This document shows, one piece after another, positions 12,209-24,030 of a DNA stretch of 64,000 nucleotides. The first letter of the stretch is position 1. Each line of letters starts with the position of its first letter. The DNA is from Catonia carolina (taxonomy: Eukaryota; Arthropoda; Insecta; Hemiptera; Achilidae): the NCBI GenBank assembly GCA_035578175.1, contig JAQMRL010000002.1, positions 135,956,171-136,020,170 of the forward strand, in the 5' to 3' direction. Position numbers and translations under genes: made by a program. The notes beneath the pieces are model-generated. The model saw only the letters and a list, made by a program, of their open reading frames with translations. It did not search any database and had not been told where the DNA came from.

Positions 12209-12629
12209 CCAAATATATTCAAATGTTTTAACTGGATTTTGCAGTGGAATCTATTATTAATGTTTCTAAATTATTGTATAGTTGTTCTCATTCATCTGCC
12301 GTAAGTCATCAGAACTTCTGTAACTAGTTTTAATTATTTTAATAAAATTGAACCAGATAATTTAGTAATGTGTAAGTAACATATTACATCATGTTAATTT
12401 AGTTTCAGTACAGGTAAACTATTTCATACATACTCACTCTTGATTCTCATATCGTCCAAGCTAAATATAACTGATACTCGTTTAGGCTGAATTTTTACTC
12501 GTACCTGAGTTTAAAATTTTTAAAACAAAATAATTATGGAATAGAAAATAAACCAGTTTCATCTGCAATCCACGTTAATTACACTACACAATTATGAAAT
12601 ATTATTATTATATTTATAATAAAATAATT
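12209..12629. other. Unassigned intergenic sequence
   Basis: AT-rich sequence with no gene and no clear repeat match. Confidence 0.45.
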
Positions 12630-14720
12630 TAAACGAGGTTTGTGATGAAGCCCTGGAACTCAGGCATAAGAGGTGGCAAGAGTTTTACAACAGAAACACC
12701 GAAGAATCCCTCCAAGAGTTCAAACAACAGCAAGTATGCACCCAGAAGATTCTGCGGAACGCAAAAAGGGAATACCAGAAAGACGTACTTGAACAAATAG
12801 AAACAAATTACAAGAAATGAGTGTTCAAGAATATTACAAAACTTTCAAAACGCAACTTGCAAAATACGACGCACCAACACTGACTCTCAGAGACAAGAAC
12901 GGTAAAATGGCCCACAACAACAGGGACAATGCTGAGATCCTAGCGGATTCTTTCAGCAGACTTCTTAACTGCGAGGACCCCGAAGAACTTTTTGAAATAG
13001 ACACATTCACAGACATAAAGACCAAACCAGAACACATACTCCCACCAACTTTCGAGGAAGTCAAACAGGCAATTAAGGAAATGAAAAACAACAAGAGCTG
13101 CGGGGAAGACCTAACCACAACAGAAATCTGGAAGTACGCGCACGAGAACGTGCAAAAGAAATTACATAAAAAATTCGGGGAAATTTGGGACGCTGAAAAA
13201 CTGCCAGACCACTGGACAAATGCAATCATATGTCCACTACGTAAAAAAGGTCCAAGAACAAATCCAGACAATTACAGAGGTATTTCATTGCTTGATTGTA
13301 CGTACAAAATTTTCTCTAGAGTAATATATAACAGGATCAGGGAACAACTGGATCACGAACTTGGGGAATATCAGGGAGGATTTAGATCCTGGAGAAGCTG
13401 TGCAGATCAGGTTTTAACATTGAAACTTGTTATGGATTTCTGCAAAAAAAGATCAAAGCCCTTATTTGTGACATTTATTGACTTCAAGAAGGCCTATGAT
13501 TGCATACATCGGGAATCGCTACTGAAAGTGCTACGAAATTTTGGACTAGACCCGAAATTGACAAGAATGATAGGACTCACATTGACCAATACTAAGTCCA
13601 AAATCAAATTTCGAGGAGAGTTTTCCAAAGATTTCGAAATAAGAACAAGACTTAGGCAAGGAGATGGCTTGTCCCCGTTGCTTTTTAATTGTGCCTTAGA
13701 ATACATTATGAGACTATGGGAAAAAGAGAACCCAGCAAGGATTAGCTGCGGGAAATGCAAAAGTAAAGTTCACCTTGGCTGTCTGGGGTTTGCAGATGAC
13801 TTGGCCTTGTTGAGTGGGTCTGTAGAGGAACTAAAGAAACAAGTAACAGGCTTAGGACGGTTAGCGGGAAGGTTTGGACTCAAGATCTCCTTCGAGAAGA
13901 CGAAAATAATTGGGAACACTAACATGGACCCCAGGATTTCAGTGGGAGGTCAAGTAATAGAAGTGGTACGGAATTTCAAGTACTTGGGGGAGGTATTGAA
14001 CATGAGTTGCAATGACAGGGAAGCATGGGCGGAAAGGACCAAAAAGTTAATGAGAGCTCAGTTCATCACCCACACCACATACAACAAGAAGTCAATGTCG
14101 GTAAATACAAAGGTAAGACATTACAAAACGGTAATACAACCTGCAGTGACTTACTGTGGAGAGACCCTAACAAAACTGTCACAAAAAACTAAAACCCACA
14201 GAATCCTGACGTTAGAACGAAGAATCCTTAGAACCTGTATTGGTAAGAGAATATACAAAGATAATAGTTGGAGACTGCTACCAAATAATGAAGTCTATAA
14301 AATTTCGGAGCCAATACTAGACACAATTAGGAAAAAACGAATCTCCTTTTTGGGCCATATCCTTAGAACACCGGAGAACAGAGTACTTAGACGACTTATT
14401 GAAAGTGTCTGGGATTTTAAAATCGGTTTGAACTGGACGAAGGAGGTCAAGGAGGACTTGGAAAGGTTTGGGTTGACGCTGGAGGATGTGAGGTTCAAGT
14501 CTGAAAGTTATAGAGGGTTGAAGGATCTGGCTTTGGAACCGGAAACCAAGACTAGAAGAGTGCAGAGGGTGACGGAAGAACTCCGGGCTCAGAGATCACA
14601 AAGAATGAGGGAATACTGGGTAAAGATCAGGGCTTAGAGATCGAAGTAGAGTCTTTCATGTTGTGGCTGAAGTGGTCCATTGTGGCCTCACAAGTAAAAA
14701 AAAAAAAAAAAAAAAAAAAA
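12630..14720 (+). mobile_element. 5'-truncated LINE with poly(A) tail
   Basis: Reading-frame homology begins near 12638. ORF2 ends at a TAG at 14635-14637. About 60 bp of 3' UTR and an uninterrupted A tract at 14697-14720 follow. The intact poly(A) and long open frame point to recent insertion. The fragment at 63080-63890 (-) comes from a related family, sharing RKKRISFLGH and the ERR(I/V)(L/V)R block. Confidence 0.88.
12638..14637 (+). pseudogene. LINE reverse transcriptase (ORF2 part), one frameshift
   Basis: The first segment reads EALELRHKRWQEFYNR to EQIETNYKK and stops at 12815-12820. The next frame, from 12817, carries 606 open codons: NPDNYRGISLLDCTYK, GEYQGGFRSWRSCADQ, TFIDFKKAYDCIHRES, RTRLRQGDGLSPLLF, the catalytic GFADDLALLSG, KYLGEVLNMS, and RKKRISFLGHILR, ending AQRSQRMREYWVKIRA. 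A single-base slip near 12815 would account for the break. The endonuclease is absent through 5' truncation. Confidence 0.88.
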
Positions 14721-14935
14721 TCATTTAAAATTTCTTAAAACTCATTAGGTAGCCTACTGCTATTTTTTAAATATTTTTGTTTTAGATTAAAAGTTACATA
14801 ATACACACACGAACGCTTTTAAAAAATTTTTTTTCGAAAATTTCTGTGATAATAGAAAATGGCACAAACTCAAATATTCCCCACCGAAATTCAATCTTCC
14901 CATTTCCTTTCAAAGTTCAACTTAAGGGGAGACTG

Positions 14936-16085
14936 TACTTTGTATCCCGCCAATGTTAAATTTGCTATTTTTAGGTACATTTTTCATAGGATTGGTAAAA
15001 TATAAGGAAATTAAACTTTACACACCATAGTTGTCGGGTTTGTTCTCGATCTACTGACATTTTTTCAGTTTAATCTTCGGATTATACCATTTTTTTTAAA
15101 TATTACGAATAACATAAAATTTTTACAAATTGTTTTCTACGTCTTTTTGCGTATTACTAATTTTTGAAGCACCTGAGGAAGTCATAAAAATGTCGGTATA
15201 TGTGGATATATAAGATAATTAACTGGTAAAAATTTCAGCCAGGTAGGTTTAATGTTTTCTGAGAAAAATGTACCTACCTAGTGTTAAAAATCTAAATTTA
15301 CGGGAAAACGCAAGAAACAAGAAGACACAGATCAAAAACAAAATGTACAAAAACAAGTACTATATTTCCCATCAACAGTTGTTTAAAAAGATGAACCAAC
15401 AGCTGAGAATACAAAAAACAGTGATGTAGGTATTTTAAAAACTAAAATTCTCTTTGCACTAAAACGAACAGTATAAAAGTGTGAAAAATATTCGTTCTTG
15501 GGAACATGATAATTTTTCTGTGTAAACTTGATAGAAACTTAATTTTTTCATGTTGTTGTTTAGGTCATTAGCCAAAAGGCTGGTTTGAACCTGCAGATGT
15601 TTTACTAAGTAAAATGAGGAGTGAGGTGGTTTACCATTACCTTCCTCACTGAGTGGAAAAGTACGCTTATCAGCATGCCGGGCCCTCTGAAAAGCACAAT
15701 TTTCCACTCTGCAAATGACACCGTCAATTCATTCACCACAGGGTCTGGCTGTATAATGAAATTCATTACTTTCAGAGGAGATAACTCTGATTAGTGTCTT
15801 TTACACCTCTACCTCTTCTGTTCTTAAATGATTCAGTCATTTAATTGCCTGACCATGTGATAAGAAACAGAACTATTTATTTTAGCCCTGGAACAAACAG
15901 ATTGAGTGTAAATAATTTGACACTTCACCTGTCTGTTATGGGCAGGAATTTTTTAATAAAAAAATTATTTTTTTGACGTAATTTAATGTTGTTTTTTTTT
16001 TTTGGTAGATCTAGGCCTAAACTATTGAAAAACATAAAAATCGAAAATCCGAAATTTTGAGTTAAAACTATCGTGCTATCTCCCC
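14936..16085. mobile_element. TTAA-flanked TIR element (piggyBac-like) with nested family B copy
   Basis: TTAA at 14932-14935 and at 16086-16089 flank the element. The ends are GGGGAGACTGTAC on the left and, inverted, GGGGAGATAGCAC on the right. A TTAA target duplication is the mark of piggyBac elements. Inside there is no transposase frame. A family B repeat sits at 15551-15944. About 755 bp remain without that insert. Confidence 0.6.
15551..15944 (+). repeat. Family B dispersed repeat, full-length copy
   Basis: It runs from TGTTGTTGTTTAGGTCATTA to CACCTGTCTGTTATGGGCA, about 394 bp. The minus strand keeps an open frame of about 50 codons ([20 protein letters not shown]). It is nested inside the TTAA element. 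Confidence 0.88.
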
Positions 16086-16089
16086 TTAA

Positions 16090-16965
16090 CACATTCAGTG
16101 CTAAAGACTCGCCTAGCGGGTCATAGGTAGGCATTGCCGCTATTCTGCCGTCTCACCTAGCGGGTTCTGTTTTATCATTTTAAGTAATTCCGGAAGGACA
16201 CTGCCTGTCGGATATCAGTTTATTGCTATTATAAGTCCTCAGATAGGTTTTTTTTAGTAACCGTGCAGTTCGTTTTTAAATTTTCGTCAAACGATCTTCT
16301 ACCCTTGTATAGTATACTCGTTCAGTATTTTAACGGGTTTTCAGGGTACAGTTGAAGCCGTGAATTTAGTATCTTTGTAGGTATTGATTCAAAATAGCTT
16401 ACACTTTTAGATTTACTTTAAAAGTATATTATCTGCAGTTTAAAATTAGGTCTATATAAGAAATTAGGCCTACGCGTAAATCTTAAAGGCAAATGGAAAA
16501 ATTCAAACAAAAAGTACATTTATTATAACAGGCGAAAATAAACCTAAAAAACATTGAATTGTTTACTTTTATGATATTAGCAAACATAAATCCATGCATA
16601 GGTCGTAAATAAAATGAATATATAAAAACGTTTGCAACATAAGTTGTAGGCTCTACGTAAAGCAAGTGGAGAACACGCTGCACAAGTAGGCCTAATCAGC
16701 CCGACGGGAGAGATACCTCATAATTGATCAGCATTGAATATGTTAATAAAAAAAACCATTAAAACTGAGAAAGAAGAGCTTGAATTAAATCAACACATTC
16801 TTAATAAATTCTTAAATATGATAAGCTTACAACTCAGATGATTACTTACATTAATTTTACATCTGAATTGAAACTAAATATCAGAACTTTTATATTTTAT
16901 ACAACAATTCATCAAAAAAAATCCTTTTAATGAGACAACGTATCTTATGGCTGATGCCAATTTAA
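16090..16965. other. Unassigned intergenic sequence
   Basis: The first 100 bp contain the repeated word CGCCTAGCGGGT / CACCTAGCGGGT and begin TTAACACATTCAGTGC, like the element at 3134. This may be a second TTAA element whose right end I cannot place. The remainder shows nothing. Confidence 0.4.
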
Positions 16966-17245
16966 AAACAAAAACTTACCTTTGACTTATTGCAAAAACC
17001 ATTAATGATTTCTGTGTCTACTCTTTAAGAGGAATCAAGTGACAATATTTTTGTTTCCAAATTCCGACTTTGGTTACTTAACTTCCGGTTTTGGGCCACT
17101 TTCGGTCGAAACCGGAACTTCAAACCCAATCCAGACCTAATAACTTTTTGTGTACGAGATTATACAAATCTCGTTGATTATACAATTCCGAACACCATTT
17201 GTTGCTATCTCATTTAGTTTCTTTCTTTTTTGACACTTTTTATTG
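16966..17245 (-). repeat. Family F interspersed repeat
   Basis: Shared words in minus-strand order are AGATAGCAACAAATGG, GGGTTTGAAGTTCCGG, CGACCGAAAGTGGCCC, then CTTAAAGAGTAGACAC and CAAAGGTAAG. The same order occurs at 32518-32800 and 46231-46487 in XRN1 introns 3 and 7. No coding frame. Confidence 0.7.
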
Positions 17246-17339
17246 AAATTTAGTATCTGTTATTGAATTAATATAACAATTCCTATATGTGAAGTTAATG
17301 TTCCAAAACTTTATTTACTTGAAGGAGCGTGCAGTCATC

Positions 17340-17786
17340 ACCACAGTCCTACAGTTGGCAAAGAAGATCTCTTGGCCAGAGGCGCTTCAAACGTCTGCGC
17401 TGAGTACCCGGTATCGCCCTAGTGTACATGTTTTGTATGAGAGGGTTGTCATGTAATTCAAATTTGTCATGCATCGTCTTGTATAGTTGTTTCGCGACGT
17501 CAATTACGTATGGGATTTGTAAGTCTTTGTGCAACATTGAGTTTGTGATGTAAAAGGGGCATTGCGTTATCGTTCGTAGAATCTTGTTCTGAATCGCTTG
17601 TATACGTTTCATGTGTGAAGGTTTAGCAGATTCCCAAAGTTGAACTCCATATATCCAGATTGGTCTTAGACTGTCTTGTAGATTGTTAATTTGTGTGACA
17701 TTTAATTTAGAACGTCTATCGAGTAAGCGTTTCAGTTGATAGAAGCGTTTCTGACTTTGATTTATTGACTTCTGGTTTTGGGTCAC
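17340..17786 (-). pseudogene. Jockey-clade LINE reverse transcriptase C-terminus
   Basis: 145 open codons on the minus strand: KRFYQLKRLLDRRSKLNVT, LRPIWIYGVQLWESAKPSH, QNKILRTITQCPFYITNSM, LHKDLQIPYVIDVAKQLY, ending RRRLKRLWPRDLLCQL. This is the standard Jockey thumb and C-terminus. The catalytic core is absent. It lies between two pieces of family F. Confidence 0.85.
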
Positions 17787-17910
17787 TTTCGGTTAAAACC
17801 GGAATTTCAGACCCAATTTAAACCCGCTAACTTTATGGGTAGATTACGAATCCGGAAACCGTTTGTTGCTATCTCTTGTAGTTTTTGACGTGTGGCTGTG
17901 ACTGACGGAC
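17766..17910 (-). repeat. Family F interspersed repeat, partial
   Basis: It carries the words TTCTGGTTTTGGGTCACTTT and GGTTAAAACCGGAATTTC and a terminal block GCTATCTCTTGTAGTTTTTG, as in the other family F copies. It begins where the Jockey fragment ends, so the LINE fragment probably abuts or interrupts it. Confidence 0.6.
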
Positions 17911-19663
17911 GGATAAAGGAAAATGATTATGATAATTTTAAAAATTGCCACCAAAAAAACAACGTTGTTGTGGGACGACGGATGAAACGAAACAACGAAT
18001 AAACGAAAGTCAGATAAACGGGATTTACTGCAATATAATACGGAACCTTGTGTTCAAAACTCCAGGGTCCACTAAAAATCAGACTCGATTAGTTTATTAA
18101 TTTTGATAATTTTCTACAAAAGAATACATATGACGTAATTTAAATTATTCAAAATGATAGGGAAGAAAAGAAAATTGAGTTCCGCACAAAAGAATTATTC
18201 TAAAAGGCCTCGAACAAGAGATAAATTACAGAACTTTCAGCACAGCTGAGTAGGTCAAGAAATTATTTAGTTGTAGGCCTAGTAGGCCTATTTATTCTTT
18301 TAACCAGAATAGTCAAGTAAATAGTGTTTTGTATACATAATATTTAAAAACAAAAACAAACAAAAAATGACAAAACAATTTCGTAATTATTTCATAAATT
18401 TATTTCTGTAGACTATGTTTTAATAATAACACAAGCCTGTTCAATTTATTGTAATTTAAGCTAATATCACGTATATTTTAAGAACTTACCTAGTAGAACA
18501 TGCCTCAATTTTTATGTAGATATATTGCAAATTTTTAATTCTAAATATACTATTATTATTTATGTTAATAGGCTAGTAAAATGAAGCAAGTTATTTTTAT
18601 TTTTTATTTTCATGCAGTACCATCTGTAGTAATGAAAGTACATGAGTTTAATATTAGCATTTTGTTGGATTGCATACGGAGTAATTTAAGGAATTAATTG
18701 TAATGTATGGGCTGATTTTTTTACTTTCACTTTGCAAAAGCTATTATTTTGCTCAAGGTTTTTCTTTTTTGTTACATCATGAATTAATGATTATTAATTA
18801 TTAAGTTCACACTGTTACCCTAATATGCAACAGATACATAAATTACTTGTATCATTCTGTGATCTCTGTGTATCACCAAATAACACAACATAAGCTTTTT
18901 ATACTACTGATTTTACTGTCATTTGCTCCGCTTTTGGGAAGCCTGAAGACGTGAATGAAAACTCGAGGACTCATTTTGCGGGTCTTTTCTATTATTCCCC
19001 CAGTATAATTTTTCACATTTTGTGTATATTTCGCATGTAGATATTCTTACAATATTTTTAACAAAAAAAAAAGAAAAATATTTAAAAAATCATGTAGCCT
19101 AACAATATTTTTCAAGTTAACGTTAAAGTGTTTTTCCTTTTTCAAGTTAACCTTAAACTATTTATTGACAATTATAAAATTATTTAATAATTTAATTTAA
19201 TAATGTTAAATTAATTTAATGATAATTTATTTAATGATGCCATATACTCAATGATTTTCATTATTACAAACAGTAACAATATTGAGAAAAAGCAATCTAT
19301 TTACGCTACCTATATTTAACCTTAACTTGAAAAATACTGGTGTAGAATTAAAAATAATATAAAATAAAATTGAAATATAAAGTAGTTTCCCGTTCGTATC
19401 GTTAAAAATACTATAGATTGCTTACGAAATATTGACAAAATGTAAAAGTTTATGCTGGTTGGGGTGGGGGGGGGGGGGAGAATAACAGAAAAGATCCCAT
19501 TCTGCTACATTTCTGATATAAAAGTTTTCTATAGCGTTCTCGAAAGTGAATCAATGTCACAAAAAGAAATTGTCAGATTGGTATCCGCACTGTTACGTGT
19601 TTATAAAATCGGGAAAACTTCAAAAAAATTTACGAGGTTAAAGGAAGGTAAAATAGAATAGCC
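17911..19663. other. Unassigned intergenic sequence
   Basis: It includes a short basic frame (18154-18249, 31 codons, GKKRKLSSAQKNYSKRPRTR) with no other support. It also has a 13-base G run at 19466-19478 and a repeated phrase TTCAAGTTAACnTTAAA near 19112-19155. No gene is recognised. Confidence 0.4.
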
Positions 19664-19948
19664 ATGTCCACACTCGTGCGATGTCGCAGGCGATGTAGCA
19701 TGCGTCATCGCCTTCTAGTGAAATTGAATTTAACTAAATATACAGAGAAAAAACGGTTTCTACGGTATGGAAATGTCAGAAGGACAGACGCCAGGTGGAT
19801 AACGGAGACAACGGAGCCCAAGCGGAAAAATAAGGAAAGAAAGACCGCAACGATCACGAAGAATGATGTGAACGAGGCTTGGCTGATTGGAATTGGGGGA
19901 CCAGGAGAAAAGTTAGAATCTGATCTGAGGAAAGGTATACAACAATAG
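19664..19948 (+). pseudogene. LINE ORF2 C-terminal end
   Basis: The frame reads YTEKKRFLRYGNVRRTDARW and then DVNEAWLIGIGGPGEK before a stop. The G(H/N)VRRxDxxRW and DVNEA pattern matches the very end of non-LTR retrotransposon ORF2 proteins. It lacks any RT core. The family is not determined. Confidence 0.5.
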
Positions 19949-21060
19949 CTGTAGCTTTATAATTTTTTTATACTCTGCTAATTATAATCTGTTCATTCAC
20001 TTTGAATAATAAATAATTAAGCTGAACATAAATTTGTCTTATAATAAAAAGCTATTTCTAGCTCTTCCATACGTCCTGTTTCATTTTTTGGTGTTTTTCA
20101 ATTTCTTAATCTCCTTTCTTCCTAATATTTTTCAACTTCTCTGATCTGGACTTAATCGTAATCTTCTAGAAGCTGTCGTTTCTCTTAGTGGTTTTCTTAA
20201 CCTTTGTAGTAGACCAATGAAATTGGTCTCCTAACCAGCTTAGGAGACACATATTGCATATAGAGACTCAGGTAACATCACTGGTTTGAAAGTCGTCTTT
20301 CCCGGTTATTTCCTTGTAGAAAAACTTCGCTTTTGGGTGAAAATGTATCAACTAGCTACAGAATGCCTTGCTCTTTCTTGCAAAAACCATGAGAATAAAG
20401 CCCGCTCGGCATTAGGTTTACCTGCTGCTTTCAATGTTTTTCTTTTCAGTGGCTCGCACTCCATTTATTAGACTTTTTAAATAATTTTCTAAATGCTAAA
20501 GGAATAATTAAAAAACATATAATAAGTGATCGTTCAGATTACTGGAGGTTTCGGTGTACTGGGGGCTTGGATTACCGCAACCATACTGTACTTTACATTA
20601 AAGAGACTATAACTTAACGTTTCTTAAATAACAACAAATTTGAACTAATGATAGTTTTTTTTACTTCTTATTTTTATTTTAATCACAAAATCTTTGTAGG
20701 CCTAAATTTTGATCTTCCCGGTGATTATATAAATTCAATTATAATAATGAATATTCTGAGAGAAGGAAAGTAGCTTTTTTATAGACTATGTAGAGGTATC
20801 GAACATGAAATTTGTTGGAAAAAATACAAATTAACAATTTTTCACTGCGGTTGCCCTCACTACACATTTTTTAGTATGGATTTTCAAAATTGATTAATAT
20901 ATATCTTTTTCATGATATTCATAGTCTCGTTGAGAATAAAAAAAGGCATAATAAAATATTAAGAAGACTTACCTTCTTAAGACGACTTTCCACTTCTAAA
21001 ATATTTTGCTCAAATCAGCTGAGAAAAATATATTTTACGTGTGTAAATATCTTCTTTCTA
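19949..21060. other. Unassigned intergenic sequence
   Basis: The stretch at 20060-20200 (TCTTAATCTCCTTTCTTC, TCTTCTAGAA) resembles 60515-60620, where I see a minus-strand LINE tail, so a LINE remnant is possible here too. The 61-codon frame at 20286-20471 has no recognised domain. Confidence 0.4.
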
Positions 21061-21330
21061 TTGTTGTGTTGTTTAGGTCATCAGCCAAAAGGCTGGTTTG
21101 AACCTGTAGAGGTTTTACTAAGTAAAACGAAGAGTGGTGGTTTACCATGCCTTCCTCGGAAAAGTACGCTTATCAGCATGGCGGGCCCTCTAAAAAGCAT
21201 ATATTATTTTCTACTCTGCAAATGAAACCTTCACTTCATTCAACACAGGGTCTGGCTGTATAATGAAATTCATTACTTTCAGAGGAGATATCTCCGATTA
21301 GTGTCTTTTACACCTCTGATTCTTCTGTTC
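21061..21330 (+). repeat. Family B dispersed repeat, partial copy
   Basis: It begins TTGTTGTGTTGTTTAGGTCA with the hairpin-like CCAAAAGGCTGGTTTGAACC and stops after CACCTCTGATTCTTCTGTTC, missing the last ~100 bp of the family. Confidence 0.85.
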
Positions 21331-22469
21331 TATTATCAAAATTATAATATCTGTAATCTTTATTATTTTTTCACAGGAGCAATATTAGGTGTTTTACCTG
21401 CAAAATTATCTTAAATGGTATTGTAAAGACTTATGAATACATTACGCTTCACGTATAAATACTGCCATTTTAAGGAGAATTCTTCTATATGTCCGACATA
21501 AAGATACAAATAAAAATTTACATTTTTGCAATTAATTTTATTCATCACATATTGCCAAATCGAATTGGCACAAGGATACAGATAAGGATGTGAACAATAA
21601 ATCGATTATGATATACGTGAGAGAGAGTATCATATACTGGACTGTCATTAAGTGAAAGTGATAGGCTTTCGAAATAACAGTGATAATGACACACGCACGT
21701 TTAATCACCTACCGTTATCTACCTACCATATCAGAAAACCCACGTTGTGGACACTGTCTTCAATTTTTTCTTAGTAGTTGGCCAATGCTTAAAATAAGCA
21801 ACCCGTCAATAACTAAATTAGAAAATTTATGTAATTATAACAAAGGTATCCAAATTACAAAACGGAAAAAGTAGCTGTCGGCCTACATCGGATTCTTTCC
21901 TATTTGGGTTACGTTACATGAAAACGCGCAAAGATCTTAAGTCAGTACCAAACAACCTTGTAATAAAATAAAGGGATTTAAAGAAAAATTTTCAATTTTA
22001 TGTACGATACTTCTATATTCAGTTATTCCAATTTGTTTTAGATTTGTAGCTTCGAAAGAAAGACTTGGCAGTTTAGAAATGGCAAGCGGAAGTAATCAGT
22101 TATATCGGAAACACGTAGAGATAACATTCAAAATATTAGTTTCGTGGAACTACAAAATGTAGACTACTGTAAACATTTAGCCTATAATGTTTTATTGTGT
22201 ATGTTTTATTATAGTACACATAATGAAAGATGAAGCTTGTGTTAGGAACGCGTACCTCGTCAAGAAACAAACATAAAAATTTCAGGTAGTACGGCTCCTT
22301 TTCAATCTTGCTTTTTTGTTATTTTATTCGTATAAATTATGAAACACAGAAGTGTATTAGGCATTTTCTAGCAATTTGTAAAAAAAAATATGTACCCGTT
22401 TTTTAGCGAATTTTTTACTTAGCCATGTTTCAGAAGAAGTAGCACGATTATTTTTATGATTTTTTTTAT
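21331..22469. other. Unassigned intergenic sequence
   Basis: AT-rich, no gene, no clear repeat match. Confidence 0.45.
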
Positions 22470-22828
22470 CCGAGGCGGCGAGAAAAATTCATGTACACTC
22501 CCTCTCGTTGAGGGGAGTAGTGTTGGACTCAATTGAGGCGTCCTCGTCCAGCCCCAACGAGGCCGCAACCGCCTACCAACCAAAAACCTGCCGCCTGGCC
22601 ACTTGATCCGACAGCAGCAAACAACCCTCCAACTCCCTCGGAACTGTTTATATAATACTACAAGGGAAATGTCGGGTTAAAAAAATATTTACATAGTGTT
22701 AGTGGGGCGTGGAAGGAAACCGTAGCCTAATTCTCCTCACGCTGTCACTATCTAACACTCACTCTCTCACTTTCATTCATCTCTTTCATCACCAGCTCAG
22801 GAAATAAGTGTGCCTACCTTACCTACTG

Positions 22829-23613
22829 GAAGGATAGTAAATAACATAAGATTCGCTGATGACACTGTTGTGATGGCAGACACCCTGGAGTCGCTGCAAG
22901 AGTTGGTGAATAGAATTAACGATCATTGCATTGGATATGGACTTAGAATAAATGAGAAAAAGACTAAATTTATGATTGTCTCGAAAGCAGAACATGGAAA
23001 TGAAACATTAACAATAGAGCAAACCCAAATAGAAAAAGTAGGGACATACAAATATCTGGGAACCTGGGTTGATGGCAAGAATGACCAAAGTAAAGAAATT
23101 AAAGTACGAATTGAAGCTGCAAGGCAAGCATTCATAAAATTGAAGACAATGCTAACAAACAAAGACCTTCAGTTACCTCTCAGATTGAGGGCTCTAAGAT
23201 GTTATGTATTTTCTATCGTACTATATGGGATGGAAGCTTGGACATTGAAGAAACAACACATAAAGAAGATAGAAGCGTTCGAAATGTGGTGTTACAGGAG
23301 AATATTGAAAATTCAGTGGGTCCAAAAGGTTACCAATGTTGAGGTGCTCCGACGTTTAAATAAGGAGTTGGAAGTTATGAAGAGTATAAAAACAAGAAAA
23401 CTAGAATATTTGGGTCACATAACCAGAGGAGAAAAATATGAGTTGCTGAGAATTATTATGCAGGGAAGGATCCGAGGAAGAAGAGGCGTAGGAAGAAGAC
23501 GCATCTCCTGGCTGAGGAATCTTAGAGAATGGTTCAACTGTAGTTCATTGCAACTATTCAGAGCAGCAGCCAGTAAAGTGACCATAGCCATTATGATATC
23601 CAACCTCCGATAG
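22829..23613 (+). pseudogene. LINE reverse transcriptase, catalytic box to C-terminus
   Basis: The uninterrupted frame begins RIVNNIRFADDTVVMADTL and continues with GLRINEKKTKFMIVSK, YKYLGTWVDGKND, SIVLYGMEAWTLKKQH, FEMWCYRRILKIQWV and RRGVGRRRISWLRNLREWF, then stops at 23611-23613. The upstream fingers and the endonuclease are missing, so no active enzyme is made. The copy at 838-1425 (-) is an older relative. Confidence 0.88.
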
Positions 23614-23651
23614 GAGATGGAACTTTAAGAAGAAGAAGACCTTACCTACTG
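22829..23651 (+). mobile_element. Nested 5'-truncated LINE with 13-bp target-site duplication
   Basis: ACCTTACCTACTG occurs at 22816-22828 and again at 23639-23651, bracketing the element. The inserted body starts at the catalytic box (RIVNNIRFADDTVVMA) and ends in an AAGAAGAAGA tail. Direct repeats of this length plus 5' truncation are the signature of target-primed reverse transcription. Confidence 0.8.
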
Positions 23652-24030
23652 AGATCGGGACAGGATTGATTCACTGTGGGAGAGGGCGATCACGCTGATC
23701 TCCATATGTCTCCTCCCTCTGCAGTCTCACGATCATCCTCTCCGCAAACTGAGCAACCAACTTCCATTTCTCCTTATCCCGCAGCATCACCACCCCTACT
23801 CTCTCTGGGATTCACTGTGCAACGCCTATCTTCTCAGATGTCTCAATTCTGTCGAGGCCAAAATAGGGACATCTTTTAAAAATATGCGCAAGGACTCCTC
23901 TTCTTCACTGTCGCACAGTCGACATCTCGGTACTTCATGAAGTTTGAACCTCGTCAAATACGCCCCAAAGCAACCATGCCCTGTAGCAACTGCGTCAGCT
24001 CGTGGGTGGAGCACGATCAATTTCAATAGG

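Larger units (their letters stand above)
22470..24030 (-). mobile_element. LINE 3' end (RNase H-bearing type), split by a nested LINE
   Basis: The right piece (23652-24030) reads on the minus strand GHGCFGAYLTRFKLHEVPRC, then CRLCDSEEEESL and LASTELRHLRR. This is the RNase H-adjacent Cys-rich tail of R1/I-type LINEs, with the usual His of the motif lost. It continues to EKWKLVAQFAERMIVRL. The left piece (22470-22828) reads RPRWGWTRTPQLSPTLLPST, a C-terminal or 3' UTR part of the same kind of element. A + strand LINE separates the pieces. Confidence 0.6.

Noticed and set aside
20890..21225. 111-codon + strand ORF
   Set aside because: The second half runs through a family B repeat ([16 protein letters not shown] is the repeat read in the sense direction), so it is not an independent gene.
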